Assembly (NCBI GenBank): GCA_011037195.1
Contig: JAAEAF010003139.1
Location: 1-64,000, forward strand
DNA length: 64,000 bases
Origin: Triatoma infestans
Lineage: Eukaryota; Arthropoda; Insecta; Hemiptera; Reduviidae
Reading direction: 5' to 3'
Shown here: one piece after another, positions 1-10,968 of the stretch
How positions within the stretch are numbered: position 1 is the first letter of the stretch
How the letters are laid out: the number at the start of each line of letters is the position of its first letter
Made by a program: the position numbers and the translations under genes
The notes under the pieces: generated by a model
The model's database searches: none
What the model saw: only the letters and a program-made list of their open reading frames with translations
What the model was told of the DNA's origin: nothing

Positions 1-826
1 GTGTGTGTGTGTGTGTGTATGTGAACAGCATAGCTCAAAAACGAAACCGTAGAAAGTTAAAACTTGATATTCCGTTTAGGTATCACCATGGGATCTGACT
101 GTACACTATCTGTCAAAATTCCTCAACCGGAAGTACCACTTTACCAGCTTCTTTGTTTACTTTTTTCTCAAAAATGGCTCCGACGATTTTCTTCAAACTT
201 GGGAGATCAACTACACATGCAAAGAGCTACAACTTTTATTTGAAACGTTTCACTCGGAAAATTCATTTGAGGGCAGTTATGAGGGAGGGGTGTGGTTAGG
301 TTTTTCATCTAAAGTGTTATTTCAGTTTATTAAACAGTTCTATCATCTAAATACTAATAATTATAATTGAATGTGATATTTAAATTCCGAGTTTCAAAAA
401 ATCGGACAACCGGAAGAGCGTTTACCACTTTACTAAATCATTTTTTCACTTTTTCGCGATTTTCTTGAAACTTTTTATACAAACTGAATATACAAAGATC
501 TATAACTTTTATTTAAAACATTTCTTTGGGAAAATTCATTTAAGGCACTTTTGGAGGAGGGGGTGAGGTTATGTTTTTCTCTAAAGTGCTATCATAATAG
601 ATTATACAATTCTATCATCCAAATATTTGTTAGAAATGAAATTAGATGGCCAAAATTCCAAGTTTCAAGAAAATTAGTAAACCGGAAGTGCGCTTTTACT
701 GGATAGTTTTTTTCAGTTTTTGACGAATTTAATTAAAATGAGGTACACAAACTATAAAATTTGTCAATTACAATTTAGTGAACTGGAGTAAGAGAAAGTT
801 ATGTGAGTGTTTCACACCAGATTTTT
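1..826 (+). mobile_element. Family H element (HINE/Helentron-like), cut by window edge
   Basis: Starts inside the family's (GT)n tract, so the first ~130 bp lie outside the window. Then follow the conserved block ending in the translated-like string around 'tatcaccatggga', two ~310-bp internal modules (each with an 'accggaagt' box, a 'acaacttttatttgaaac' box and a 'attcatttaaggg' box), a truncated third module, the inverted 15-mer GGAGTAAGAGAAAGT at 786-800 and the terminal hairpin (arms GTGTGA/TCACAC, one base mutated) ending in CAGATTTTT. No protein coding. Class assignment is inference from structure; membership of the family is directly visible. Confidence 0.85.
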
Positions 827-1424
827 ATTTTATACTAAGTCTTTTTTAAGCAAGAAATGTATTTTGTAAACATTACATTTTTTTTTTTTAAGTAGTAATG
901 TATGCGTTGTATTTTGAAAGTTTATGTACACGGCGACTTTCATCTTCTTTCGATCAAAATCGGCTGTAATCCACTCAGTTTCCGAGGTTTAAGAAATTTT
1001 TTGTCTACCTATAACAAAAGTATATAATTTAATGACACGCTAATCATGTTAAAATGATCAATTGTAATTTTTACAATAAATATAGCAACTTTTCGCAGAT
1101 TTCTATTCGGTAAATGTGTAATCAGGGTGGCAGAGTAGCATTTTAAATCTATAATTAAGAATCGCCGTAGACCGTAATTCTTTGTCGCATTACTAATGCC
1201 TTATATTAACTATGATTGTAATAAAACTAATCTTCCCGATTGAAATGTATGTTTTGTTATAACTTTAATTAAATGCGCGACATAAAATGTACGTCCTACA
1301 AGGCGCCCTACGGGAAGCGTAATGTTTTTGCTGGTAGAGGTCAGCGAGTGAATTAAAAAGGAAGTCTCCAGTTGGACGGAACTGGTTGAATATGTTGAAT
1401 TCAGGATGTTTAATATATATATAT
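827..1424. other. AT-rich intergenic stretch, nothing recognised
   Basis: No open frame, repeat or motif that I can support between the end of the family H copy and the FB insertion. Confidence 0.6.
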
Positions 1425-1437
1425 CTAATAATATTCA

Positions 1438-1665
1438 TCAGAGACATTTTCCGTGATAGCGTGCTTCTTTTTGTGATCATTGACCGGATTCGGGCGTTCA
1501 CCCATCTTCAGAATGCGTTTGTCAAACAGTGTGATAACACAGACTTGCACAGAGCAAATTCAGTTTACACTCCGAACGCCCGAAACCGGTTGATGTCCAC
1601 AAAAAGAAGCACGCTATCACGGAAAATGTCTCTGATGCTTTCCAGCTTTGCGGAACCAACCACAA
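1438..1665 (+). mobile_element. Family FB foldback element, copy 1 (ribozyme-like arms)
   Basis: A 228-bp element flanked by a perfect 13-bp direct repeat, CTAATAATATTCA (1425-1437 and 1666-1678), which is its target duplication. It begins TCAGAGACATTTTCC and ends GCGGAACCAACCACAA. The two halves are inverted repeats. The left half holds a minus-strand hammerhead-like motif at 1475-1516 (CTGAAGA, stem II, GAATC instead of GAAAC). In the right half the motif has lost CTGATGA by deletion but keeps GAAACCGG (around 1585). Both arms are therefore probably inactive. Related copies lie at 17815, 40712, 47165 and 59870. Confidence 0.85.
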
Positions 1666-1678
1666 CTAATAATATTCA

Positions 1679-2137
1679 ATCAAAAAAATCTGAAATGAAA
1701 TACTCCACGTCTCTTGAGCATTTCTTATTCCATGATATGGAATTTGCTTTACACTTGTAATTTTCCGGTGTCCCCCCCCCCCAACAGAAGACAAGCAAAT
1801 TAGGAATTTTGCTTTTTTCTTATTTTGCGACCTAAATACACTTATTCTGTCGCACACATATACTCTCTCTCACGGTGGAAACACAATCTCTAAAATTTGA
1901 CACGTTTATAATACTTCCTTCCTTCACAGTAGTAACAGAAATAATAATAAAATAAAATGACCCAATTTCGATATTTTCCCTTACAGATGCAAGAGAAAGT
2001 ATTCAACAGACTTGTATTACAAGAAACTATTCAGCCTGAAAAATGTTTGAATACAGTTATACTAACCAGTTAAACAGAAATATATTGCATGAAGTATAAT
2101 TCAGTATCTCTTCACCCTTCCTATTAACATGTTATTG
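1679..2137. other. Intergenic stretch, nothing recognised
   Basis: AT-rich sequence with a 10-base C run near 1774. No coding or repeat similarity that I can support. Confidence 0.5.
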
Positions 2138-2984
2138 CTTTCTCTCACTCCCCAGTAAGAGGAAGTATTGTAATCGTGTCAAATATTCGATATCGAGTTT
2201 TCACCGGAAGTACACGTTTTGAGGTGCACTGAGTCCAAAGATTGGTTTCTAGAAAATGGTCTCTGCATAAACTCAAAAACGAAAAATCATAGGAAGTTGA
2301 AACTTGATATTCCGTTTAGATATCATCTTGGGATCCGACAGTAAGTTGTGTCAAAATTCCTCTACCGGAAGTACCACTTTACTGAATAGTTTTTTCACTT
2401 TTTTCAGATTTTCTCTGAAACGGCTCCAACAATTTTCTTTAAACTTGGAATATCAGCTACACATACAAAGAGCTACAACTTTTATTTGAAACATTTTTCC
2501 GGAGAAACTCATTTAAGGGCACTTTTGAGGGAGAGGTGGGGTTAGGTTTTTCTCTAAAGTGCTATTTCAGTTTATTAGACAATTCTAACATCTAAATAAT
2601 GTTAATTAGAATGTTGAAATTCCGAGTTTGAGGAAAATCGGATCACCTGAAGTGCGTTTTTACTGAAAAGTATTGTCCATTTTTCCGCTATTTTCACTAA
2701 AACTGTTCCAATGATTTTCATTGAACTAACTATGCGAACAATCATATAAAGAGTTACACTTTTATTTAGAACATTTCTCCGGATAAACTCATTCAAGGAG
2801 ACTTTTCGGTGAGAGGGCGAGTTTTGTTTAAAGAAAATCCGTAAACCGGAAGTACTTTTTTACTGAAGACTATTTCAGTTTTCGCGATTTTCCCATAAAA
2901 ACTTCGACGAATTTCATTAAATCTGGTATACTTACTACAAAATCTGTTCATAACAATTATGTAAACTGCAGTAAGCACCAGAAC
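2138..2984 (+). mobile_element. Family H element, copy 2
   Basis: Begins with the family 5' end (CTTTCTCTCACTCC, then AGTAAGAGGAAGTATTG), lacks the (GT)n tract, has two ~310-bp modules and a short third. The 3' subterminal inverted 15-mer and hairpin are badly eroded (only 'gcagtaagcaccaga' remains near 2968-2984). It is the left arm of a larger inverted structure whose right arm is the family H copy at 4210-4898. Confidence 0.8.
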
Positions 2985-3065
2985 TCTACTATGTAACGCG
3001 TCTACTTATTATAATTTATTCGTTTAATTGTACTTATAATTAGTTCGATTCCTTTGTTTATGTGG

Positions 3066-4197
3066 TGAGAAACTAGATTTCAATTGAATAGTTCACGCGT
3101 AGATTTCCATCTTTGTAGTACTCTTCCAATACTTTGTCGACTTGCGCAACATACATAAAATTAAGGACTATACAGTGAACAGCTGAAAACCCCAGGTCTA
3201 AGAAAAGTTTTTAAACTGAATACTATGAGCTCCTTTGGGAAAATTTTGTGAAAATAGGAAGAGAAGATCTAAGGGCGGCACTGGACTCGAACCCGGAGAC
3301 CTCCGCGTGTGAGTCCAATGCGCTAACCACTGGAGCTAATCCCTTCCCTAAAATTGTGTTTGACTTCAATGTTCTTTTGTTCCATTAGTGTAAACGGCCA
3401 AATATAAAATGGCGGATTGATGTTGCATTTCTGCCTAATTCTCTTTTCCCTTCAACAATATAATGAAAACACTGATTTTTTTCTTTATAGCTCATATTAA
3501 TTTTATAAAAAAACTAAATAATAAGTTAACATTTTTATTGCACAAATGCTAAATTATAAAATACCTACGGAGTTTGAAAAATTAGTCAAAAAATTCTAAA
3601 CTAGTTTTTTCAAATTAGCAAATCACAATCTATACCAGAAAGTGTGAAATGTGGTGTATGTTAGGCCAATCAGAAATTTAGAATTATCATGATGACCACC
3701 TTCACTTCTACACTGGCTAATTATTTATAGCTAATTATTTCTTTGAAAAAACTATTTTCTAAATTTTCAAATTGTACAATGAAAATTTTTTATGCAAAAG
3801 ATCCGAAAAATCATGTTATTTCTAACAAAATATTCACTATTTCATCAAATTATTGTAAGCTATAAAGAAAAAGCTCAGAATATTCCTTGCATTGTTGAAA
3901 AAGAAGCACAAGAGATTTGAACAGAAATGTAAGATCCACTGTGTAAGTCTGCCATTTTGTATTGGGCCATTTATACTAGTAGGACAAAATGAAATTAATG
4001 TTAAACACCCACAAACATTTCTCAAAGGTATTCATAATTTTCAATTGAAAATGTTTTCTTAGATCTGGAGTTTGTAGCTCTTCATTTTAGTGTCCTTAAT
4101 TTTATGTAATGTGGCGCAGTCCACGAAGTATTGAAAAAGTACTATACAGCTGGAAATCTTCGCATGAGTTAATTCAATCAAAATCTAGTTCCTCGGA
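3066..4197. repeat. Family X foldback: long inverted repeat with arms over 400 bp
   Basis: The left half (3066 to about 3670) is the reverse complement of the right half (about 3680 to 4197). Matching landmarks are 'gaaactagattt' at 3069 with 'aaatctagttcc' at 4184, 'acataaaattaagga' at 3153 with 'tccttaattttatgta' near 4092, 'tttctttatagct' near 3481 with 'agctataaagaaa' near 3858, and 'tagttttttcaaa' near 3602 with 'tttgaaaaaacta' near 3741. Alignable identity runs almost to the centre. No open reading frame. A tRNA-SINE is inserted in the left arm. A second copy, interrupted by FB3, lies at 40630-42740, and an end fragment at 53038. Confidence 0.85.
3253..3348 (-). mobile_element. tRNA-derived SINE, family S1, copy 1
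   Basis: On the minus strand the sequence has an A-box-like 'TTAGCTCCAGTGG' and a good B box 'GGTTCGAGTCC' in tRNA spacing, followed by 'CTTAGATCTTCTC'. It interrupts the left arm of the family X foldback: arm sequence resumes on both sides, and an imperfect duplication AAAATTTTGTG / AAAATTGTG flanks it. The anticodon stem does not fold well, so this is a SINE or tRNA-derived relic, not a working tRNA gene. The same family occurs at 15855-15950. Confidence 0.7.
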
Positions 4198-4209
4198 ATA
4201 ACATAAAAA

Positions 4210-4741
4210 AATCTGGTGTGAAACACTCACACAACTTTCTCTTACTCCAGTTATCAAAAGTTTACAAATTTTATAGTTTGTGTACCAAATTAATTCAAAT
4301 ACGACGAAAAGTGAAAAAACCGTTCAGTAAAAGCGCACTTCCGGTTAACTAATTTCCTTGAAATTCTGAATTTTGGCCATCCATTTATTTCTAATTAATT
4401 TTGTTTGGATGATAGAATTGTATAATCAATTATGATCGCAATTAAGAGAAAAACATAACCCCACCCCTCCACTAAAAGTAACATTAAATGAATTTTCCTA
4501 GAGAAATGTTTTAAATAAAAGTTGTAGCTCTTTGTATGAGTAGTTAATATATCATGTTTAAAGAAAATCGTCGCAGCCATTTTTGAGAAAAATTGCAAAA
4601 AAGTAAAAAAAACAATAAGTAAAGTGGTACTTCCGGTTGAAGAATTTTGACAGATGACCCACTGTCAGATGCCATGGTGATAGGTCGACGGAATATCAAG
4701 TTTCAACTCTCTACAGTTTATCGTTTTTGAGCTATGCTGTT

Positions 4742-4777
<36 letters not shown>

Positions 4778-4898
4778 ATTTGCTAAAAACCACTTTTTTG
4801 GACTCAGGGGACCTCAAAACGGATATTTCCGGTGAAACTCGATATCGAAAATTTGACACGATTACAATACTTCCTCTTACTAGGAGTAAGAGAAAGTA
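4210..4898 (-). mobile_element. Family H element, copy 3 (single-module form)
   Basis: Minus-strand copy. It starts at the 3' hairpin (ATCTGGTGTGAAACACTCAC at 4211), then the inverted 15-mer ACTTTCTCTTACTCC at 4235, one internal module only, the (CA)n tract at 4743-4776, and the 5' end with its small hairpin CTTACTAGGAGTAAG at 4876-4890. The module count (one) is lower than in neighbours (two). Confidence 0.88.
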
Positions 4899-4984
4899 AA
4901 AATGAATCGAACTATTAGTGCAATTAAACATATAATTTATAATAAGACGATAGGTTATATATTAGAGTTCGATAAACTAGAGAC

Positions 4985-5035
4985 TATGTAAATTGGGGTG
5001 AGAGAAAGTATTGTGAGTGTTTCAGATAAATTTTT
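4985..5035 (+). repeat. Family H 3'-end fragment
   Basis: Contains only the subterminal 'gtgagagaaagta' and a degenerate 'ttgtgagtgtttcaga' hairpin followed by a T run, the 3' terminus of family H without the rest of the element. Confidence 0.6.
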
Positions 5036-5246
5036 TTTTTTTTTGTTAATTTGTGGATAGATCCGCAATGCTAAATAACTTTTGTGACTTTTCCGACGCA
5101 GCATTAATATTATTGCTGTTCCTGTCCGGTTTTGGATTCTCATTCATCGTCAGAGTAAGTCATCAAATTCGTGTATAGAGTTGACTTCAACTTTAAGTTT
5201 CTGTCACGCACTAAACTTGTTGATTTTTTTTTTCTCTTGTTTTTTC

Positions 5247-5668
5247 TACTTTCTCTTACTCCTGGTAAGAGGAAGTATTGTAATCGTGTCAAATACTCGG
5301 CATGGAGTTTTCACCGGAAATATATGTTTTGAGGTCCCCTGAGTCCAAAACACTGGATTTTAGAAATTGGTCTGTGTGTGTGTGTGTCTATGTCGGCTTA
5401 AATCAAAAAGAAAGAAAACTCAAGAGTTCACTTGATATTTGGTTAAGTTTAAATGGGACCCGGCAAACGTTTCGATTGAAATCTGTAACAATGCATTTTC
5501 CGTTTATTTTTTTTTTTTTTATGGCGATTTCCTCGAAAATATCATAAACTTTTAAACATATTATATTTAACACACATTTAAAAGACCTACAACGTTCATT
5601 TGTAAAAATTTTCCGATAAAATTCATTTAAAAGGAATTTTGGCGGTGCAATGGTGTTATGTTTTCCTT
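5247..5668 (+). mobile_element. Family H element, 3'-truncated
   Basis: Complete 5' end (ACTTTCTCTTACTCC, hairpin, 'gaggaagtattgtaatcg'), a short (GT)n tract at 5370-5387, and part of one module. Similarity stops near 5668 without the inverted 15-mer or hairpin. Confidence 0.8.
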
Positions 5669-6145
5669 CATGCGTACATATTGTAATGACATAGCAATGT
5701 CAAAGCCTTCACAAAATATAACAAAAGTAAAGAATAATTTATAACTAGTGGCCCCACAGCCGGCCGCTGCCTTTTCAATACAAAGGAATCAAAGACAAGC
5801 ACCGATAAAGCCCTGTCTATTGAACAGAAGCCACCTGGTCTTTGAAAGTCGCCGATGGGCGACCAAATCTGGCCACTGACCTGAATCACTGGTCGCCGAC
5901 CTAACCAAGGTCGCACGCTACTAGAGATGTCTTAGTGTGAGAACTTACTTACACACTTGACAGTGTGTGAGTAAGACTAATATAAACTTCGCTCCACTGG
6001 AAGAGGGGATCATTATATCATTCATCATTATACGAGTAGCCACATCATTATATATTAGTATCATTTTACAGCAGCAGTTCCGAGTGCGTCCCTATACAAG
6101 GTTTCACTTATAATTATTTTCATAGTTGTGCATATTAGTTTATTT
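5669..6145. other. Intergenic stretch with GC-rich patch and two small palindromes
   Basis: Locally GC-rich between 5748 and 5925. It holds a perfect short hairpin GTCGCC-GATG-GGCGAC near 5848 and an imperfect one near 5945-5977 (CTTACTTACACAC / GTGTGTGAGTAAG). I do not recognise a gene or element. Confidence 0.5.
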
Positions 6146-6153
6146 ATTATAAT

Positions 6154-7257
6154 TAGGGAACGGATTCGTATGTATTTACATATTTTTTTCTAGGAAATTT
6201 ACAGACGTTTTTCAACTAGAAGTATTCATACTGACACTTTTTAAGCCGTTTGAGTCTACTTTTATTTCACATATTTCCACATATTTGGATGTTATCGCAT
6301 ATTTATACATATTTGATCAAAATAAATAAATATTTCTACATATTTAATCAAAATATGTACATATTTTTTCATATTTTTCATTTTGGGCATATTTTCATAA
6401 TTGGGAGGTGGTTGACAGGAACTGTGAACCACAGACTGTAGGGCTGTGAATCACAGTGGGTACAATGGTTATTGTAATTTAGTCTTTATTCGAGAAACCT
6501 AATTTAGGGAACGACCTTGCATTCATTTCTGACAATTGCGTATTTCTTGCACAAGCCATTACCCAACTTGAGTCCCAAAATGTTCGACTGACAGAAAACG
6601 TGTCCAACGTTAAAAAAGTCATCGAAAAGGTGGAAGGAATACCTGGGAGTAAGGGAGATCTGATCAGATCAAAACTGGTAGAAGTACTGAGCAAGAACAA
6701 AGGGTGGGAGACCATCTGCCAGATTTCTGATATTATCAGTGGAACAGAAGCCACCTCAGAACATCGTGTACCCTTTACAACCAACGAGATAACTTCGTTC
6801 AGCAAGGCACCTATAACATCTGTAGATGTTGAACGATCTTTTAGTCGTTACAAGTCCATCTTACGCCCAGATCGTCGTCACTTTACGTTCCAACATTTGA
6901 AATTTCATGTGGTTGCAAACAATTTCGAAGAGTGAAGTTTTCAAAATTGAAAATTTAACACATCTTTTTATAAATAGTAAAAATGTTCTTTGTTGTATAA
7001 ATCATTATAACTTGTAAAAACAAATTATTTTGTTCCTAATAAATTATTATAAATTGTAAAAATGTTCTTTTCTTGTATAAATAATTATAACTTGCCCAAA
7101 AAAAAAATCCATTTTCATAAAAAAAAATGTCCATTTTACTTAAATATTCCAGAAAATATTTTAAGAAAATCACATATTTTCCACATAATTGACGAAAATA
7201 AATGCATATTTTAATTAAATATTTGGCATTTTTAAATACATAAAAATCCGTTCCTTA
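6154..7257 (+). mobile_element. hAT DNA transposon 1, non-autonomous
   Basis: Terminal inverted repeats TAGGGAACGGAT (6154) and ATCCGTTCCTTA (ending 7257) are flanked by a perfect 8-bp duplication ATTATAAT (6146-6153 and 7258-7265), the size expected for hAT. The ends extend into subterminal AT-rich inverted sequence with repeated 'catattt'. Of the transposase only the C-terminal piece survives, so the element cannot move by itself. 1104 bp between duplications. Confidence 0.93.
6600..6935 (+). pseudogene. hAT transposase, C-terminal dimerisation region only
   Basis: A 111-codon open stretch inside hAT element 1. The segment APITSVDVERSFSRYKSIL, followed by a run ending in HVVANNFEE, matches the hATC dimerisation region, in which an Ala/Pro-rich turn precedes S-x-x-V-E-R-x-F-S. 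In intact transposases this region holds the oligomer interface and one acidic catalytic residue. The N-terminal BED finger and the first catalytic acids are absent: upstream sequence to the element end contains only short open frames. The true codon 1 is unknown; the Met given is simply the first in frame. Family assignment is confident, function is lost. Confidence 0.85.
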
Positions 7258-7265
7258 ATTATAAT

Positions 7266-8430
7266 CATTTTAAATTATTTGTTATTTAACTCTTAAAATT
7301 ATTTATTTACTTTATCAAATCATATTAATTGTGGTTATCATTAGGCTCATTCAAATTATTGTTAAAATATATTCTATTTTTATTAATTCAGTGTTAGTAA
7401 TTCTCTAAACTAACTTCCGCCTAATAAATCCCTCTTCAAGAGATCTAACTTCATACCTCAGGAATCACAACAATTGATTCCCCTACAATATGAATCAGAT
7501 AGAATTTGTTTCAACTCTCGCCGGTTGATGAGTGTTTAAGACCTCGCCAATTCCCTAAGAACTAACTATTCAGCTTTCATCTACGGAGACTTACCTATGA
7601 TTCTAGAAAAATAATAATACAGAGACTTTAATAAAGTAATATTTATCCACATAAAAGAAGATAGAAAAACACATTTTCAAATAAGATAAAGTACGGATTT
7701 TAATCAATATTAAAAATTAAACTCCGAGTTTAATCAAAACGAAATTAAGTAATTAATATTTTACATCCCAATTAGTCCACAATATGGAAAAAAAATGAAT
7801 GGACGAAGAGAAATCCATGCTAAAAATAATTTTTTACCAATGGTTTATCTGTTTGCAATTCTTCCTTCCAGATAAATTCACTATTATGTTTTGTTTTTCC
7901 TTTTTTTAATGTTTTCCTGTTTTAATTTCTCTTTTTAAAGAAATAATTTTCTTTGATAATAACTCGAATTAAACTTATGCACTTGACATTTTCCTTTTTA
8001 AATAAATATCTTTGTGGAGGCGGTGATGATTATTTTTCAAGCGTGTTCTGTATTGATTTTGTAAACAGTTTATAAAAGACAAGAGTTTCTATTGTGATTT
8101 TAATTTTTTTTTTTTTTTAACCAAATTTAATATATTAATTCAAACTTAAGTTCATTATTTTAAAGGACCTTTTCTTTCTATACATAGTCGTCTGATTTTA
8201 TAAACAAAACACTTTCAAAACTAATCTTCATTCAAGTATTTGGCATCCTATTCATCAATGAAAAATTACCTTTATATGCTATTTCAAATATCTCTTAACT
8301 GTTTTGGAAAGTTTCATGACTCATGCTCATAGAAAAAAATTATGAACGAAATAGTAATTATAAAAAAAAAAGGTTTGTAAAAAGGTTTCTTCGAAAATGT
8401 GTGTTTTGGCAAAAATGAGTTCATAATTTT
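7266..8430. other. AT-rich intergenic stretch
   Basis: No coding frame or element recognised. Several homopolymer runs (poly-T at 8106, poly-A at 8365). Confidence 0.6.
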
Positions 8431-9385
8431 CTCTTTCTTTTTTTACTTAGTAAGAGGAAGTATTGTAATCGTGTCAAATTTTCGTTATCGAGTTTTCACC
8501 GCAAATATCCGTTTTGAGGTCCCCTGAGTTCAAAAAAGTGGTTTTTAACAAATAGTTTGTATATATATATCGAACAGCATAGCAGAAATACAAAAAAACC
8601 ATAAAAAGTTGAAACTTGATATTCCGTTTAGGTATCACCATGAGATCTCACAGTACGTAATCTGTCAAAATTCCTCAACCGGAAGTACCACTTTACTAGT
8701 TTTTTTTTTTTTTACTTTTTGGCGATTTCCTCAAAAACAAAGAGCTACAACTTTTATTTGAAACATTTCGCCGGAAAAATTCATTTAAAGGCATTTTTGT
8801 GGGAGGAGTGGGGGTAGGTTTCCTCTAAAGTGCTATTTCAGTTTATTAGACAATTCTGTTATGTAAATAATGTTAATTAGAATTGAATATGTTGTTGAAA
8901 TTCAGAGTTTCAAAAAATCGGATAACCGGAAGTGCGTTTACTTTACCACTTTACTAAATGATTTTTTTTTATTTTTTCACGATTTTCTCAAAAATGGCTT
9001 CGATAATTTTCTTATAATATATTCGTATATACGTTTATAAACTACACATACAAAGATGTTCAACTTTTATTTAAAACATTTCTCTGAGAAAATTCATTTA
9101 AGGGCACTTTTAGGGAAGGAGTTATGTTTTTCTTTTAAGTGCTATCATAGTTGATTATACAATTCTATCGTCGAAACAAAATTAATTAGAAATAAATAGA
9201 TGGCCAAAATTCCGAGTTACAAGAAAATTAGTAAACCGGAAGTGCGTTTTTTTCAGAACAGGTTTTTTTAGTTTTCGACTGTATTTCCTTAAATTAGATA
9301 CACTAACTATAACATTTGACAATTATAATTTTGAGAAATGGATTAAGATAAAGTTGTGTGAGTGTTTCATACTGGGTTATTTCCT
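8431..9385 (+). mobile_element. Family H element, two-module form
   Basis: 5' end eroded (CTCTTTCTTTTTTTACTTAG then 'taagaggaagtattg'), (GT)n replaced by a short 'tatatatat', two modules, third module, subterminal 'ggattaagataaagt' and hairpin ending about 9380. It is followed within 40 bp by a minus-strand family H copy. Confidence 0.85.
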
Positions 9386-9416
9386 ACAAAAAAACTGTTC
9401 ATCCAACTTTAGAAGT

Positions 9417-10430
9417 CTAAAAATCTGGTGTTCAAACACTTACACAACTTTCTCTTACTCTAATTAACACAATTTACTTAAGAAATTTTCTTTAAAATGG
9501 CAACGTTACAATGTTTGGACTGGCCATAAAAATGGTAGTGGGAATTTTAATTGGATACCTGAGTGCCTTTATGTGGAGCGCTCTATATCAAAATTAAGAA
9601 GGTTTGTATATATTTAATTTGAAACTAACTGACACACCCCCAATATACCTCTAAAATTAATTTATTCAGAAAATTTTTTAAAAAAAGTGATGTTTCTATG
9701 TAAACAAATCGTTATAAAAATGTTTGAGAAAATCCCCTCCCCCCAAATTAAAAAACCTACTTTGTAAAATCTCTTCTTCCGGTAAACCGGAATTTCCTAA
9801 AATTTGGAACTCTATCAATACTTCTGATATGTATTAATATTATGTAGGTGGTAAAACAGTGTCCTCACACGTCGGTCTAGTGGCTAGCGCACTCGCCTTT
9901 CGTGCGAGAATTCAGGATTCGATTCCCGTGAGGTCAAAGTTGGTGTTGACCCAGCATCGTGATGAAAAGTGGGAAGCTACAGTTAGTAGCGCCCTAGGTA
10001 GCGAAGGCAGGAACTAAACGGCGTGGGAACTGCGGCGTGTTTACCACACGCCCCCCTATTCAAATCGCTTGGCAAGCTCTGGCCCTTAATGGGCTGTTGC
10101 GCCATAGGGTAGGGTAAGGGTAAAACAGTATATTATACTGAATTGGTACTTTAGAGTAAAGCATAAAGCTGCTGTTTCTCCAGAACCTCTAAAAAATTTT
10201 ACCGATAAAATGATATGAATAAAAGTGATAGATATGTATATGTATATACAATATACGAAGTTTAAACGCTGCCATTCTCACGAAAAATGAAAAAAAAAAA
10301 CACTCAGTAAAGCTACTTCCAGTTGATGGATTTTTCCCGAAACCTTCATGTTAGTCATGGTGGTAATACGTAACGGAGTACATATTCGTTTTTTAAGATA
10401 TTCTTTAACATATTAGTACACGTACATCCG

Positions 10431-10469
<39 letters not shown>

Positions 10470-10596
10470 GCGTGCATATATATAACAAACAGACCATTCG
10501 CTGAAAACACTTTTTTTCGAATTCAGGGGACCCTAAAACGTATAGTTCCGGCACGATCGCATTACTTCCTCTCACTAATTTGCAAAAGAAAGTAAA
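9417..10596 (-). mobile_element. Family H element, diverged, split by a SINE
   Basis: Left end is the 3' hairpin ('aatctggtgttcaaacactt') and inverted 15-mer at 9444. Right end is the (CA)n tract (10436-10467) and 'acttcctctcactaatttgcaaaagaaagta'-like 5' terminus. The interior is much more diverged than in other copies and is interrupted at 9861-10118 by SINE S2. Confidence 0.75.
9861..10118 (+). mobile_element. tRNA-derived SINE, family S2, full length
   Basis: 258 bp flanked by a perfect 11-bp duplication GGTAAAACAGT (9850-9860 and 10119-10129). The head has an A box (GGTCTAGTGG) and a B box (GATTCGATTCC) in tRNA order, followed by an unrelated GC-rich body and a short (AGGGT)-type 3' tail. 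Length, internal pol III promoter, target duplication and simple tail together define a SINE mobilised by a LINE. It inserted into the family H copy around it. Confidence 0.92.
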
Positions 10597-10708
10597 AATA
10601 TGGAATGGATTAATTAAACAAGAACAAAAAATAACACAAGTATCTAAATTTAACGAAAATGTATAGCAAAATACTGAGTTTTATATAGTGTTTATTTCAA
10701 CCGCTTTT

Positions 10709-10968
10709 TTAGATTAAAAATTTTTTAATAACAGGTACTATCTTCTCTTGAACGAGTAACTGCTCCAACCTTCTCCTTATTAAATTGCACACAATTTCTT
10801 TCTTTATTCCATCCCGTATTTCTGCTAGTACAACTCATAGCTTGGAAGGAGGATTATTAAGTCTACTTAAAGGTCTAATGAGCTGCCCACCCCAAAGTTT
10901 ATATCCGGGATCACAGCTGGCTATCGCAGAGTACAAACACAAGTTTCCTGTTGGTATTCCATAACAGA
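10709..10968 (-). pseudogene. Short decayed ORF, OTU-like motif (uncertain)
   Basis: One minus-strand frame stays open for about 86 codons apart from one internal TGA. Its upstream part reads GIPTGNLCLYSAIA, which resembles the catalytic cysteine box of OTU-type cysteine proteases (D-G-N-C-L-F/Y), though here the residue before the Cys is Leu and the usual Asp is Thr. The downstream part is a basic amphipathic helix (EIRDGIKKEIVCNLIRRR). OTU-like domains occur in some insect transposons and in transferred bacterial genes; I cannot tell which applies here. It could also be chance. Confidence 0.2.

Noticed and set aside
3253..3348. Functional tRNA gene on the minus strand
   Set aside because: A and B boxes are present, but the anticodon stem and acceptor stem do not pair, and a second similar copy (15855) points to a SINE.
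4665..4931. Short protein with a long Cys-Val repeat
   Set aside because: Translation of the (CA)n tract of a family H copy. The same kind of false frame appears at 16807, 25655 and 46973.
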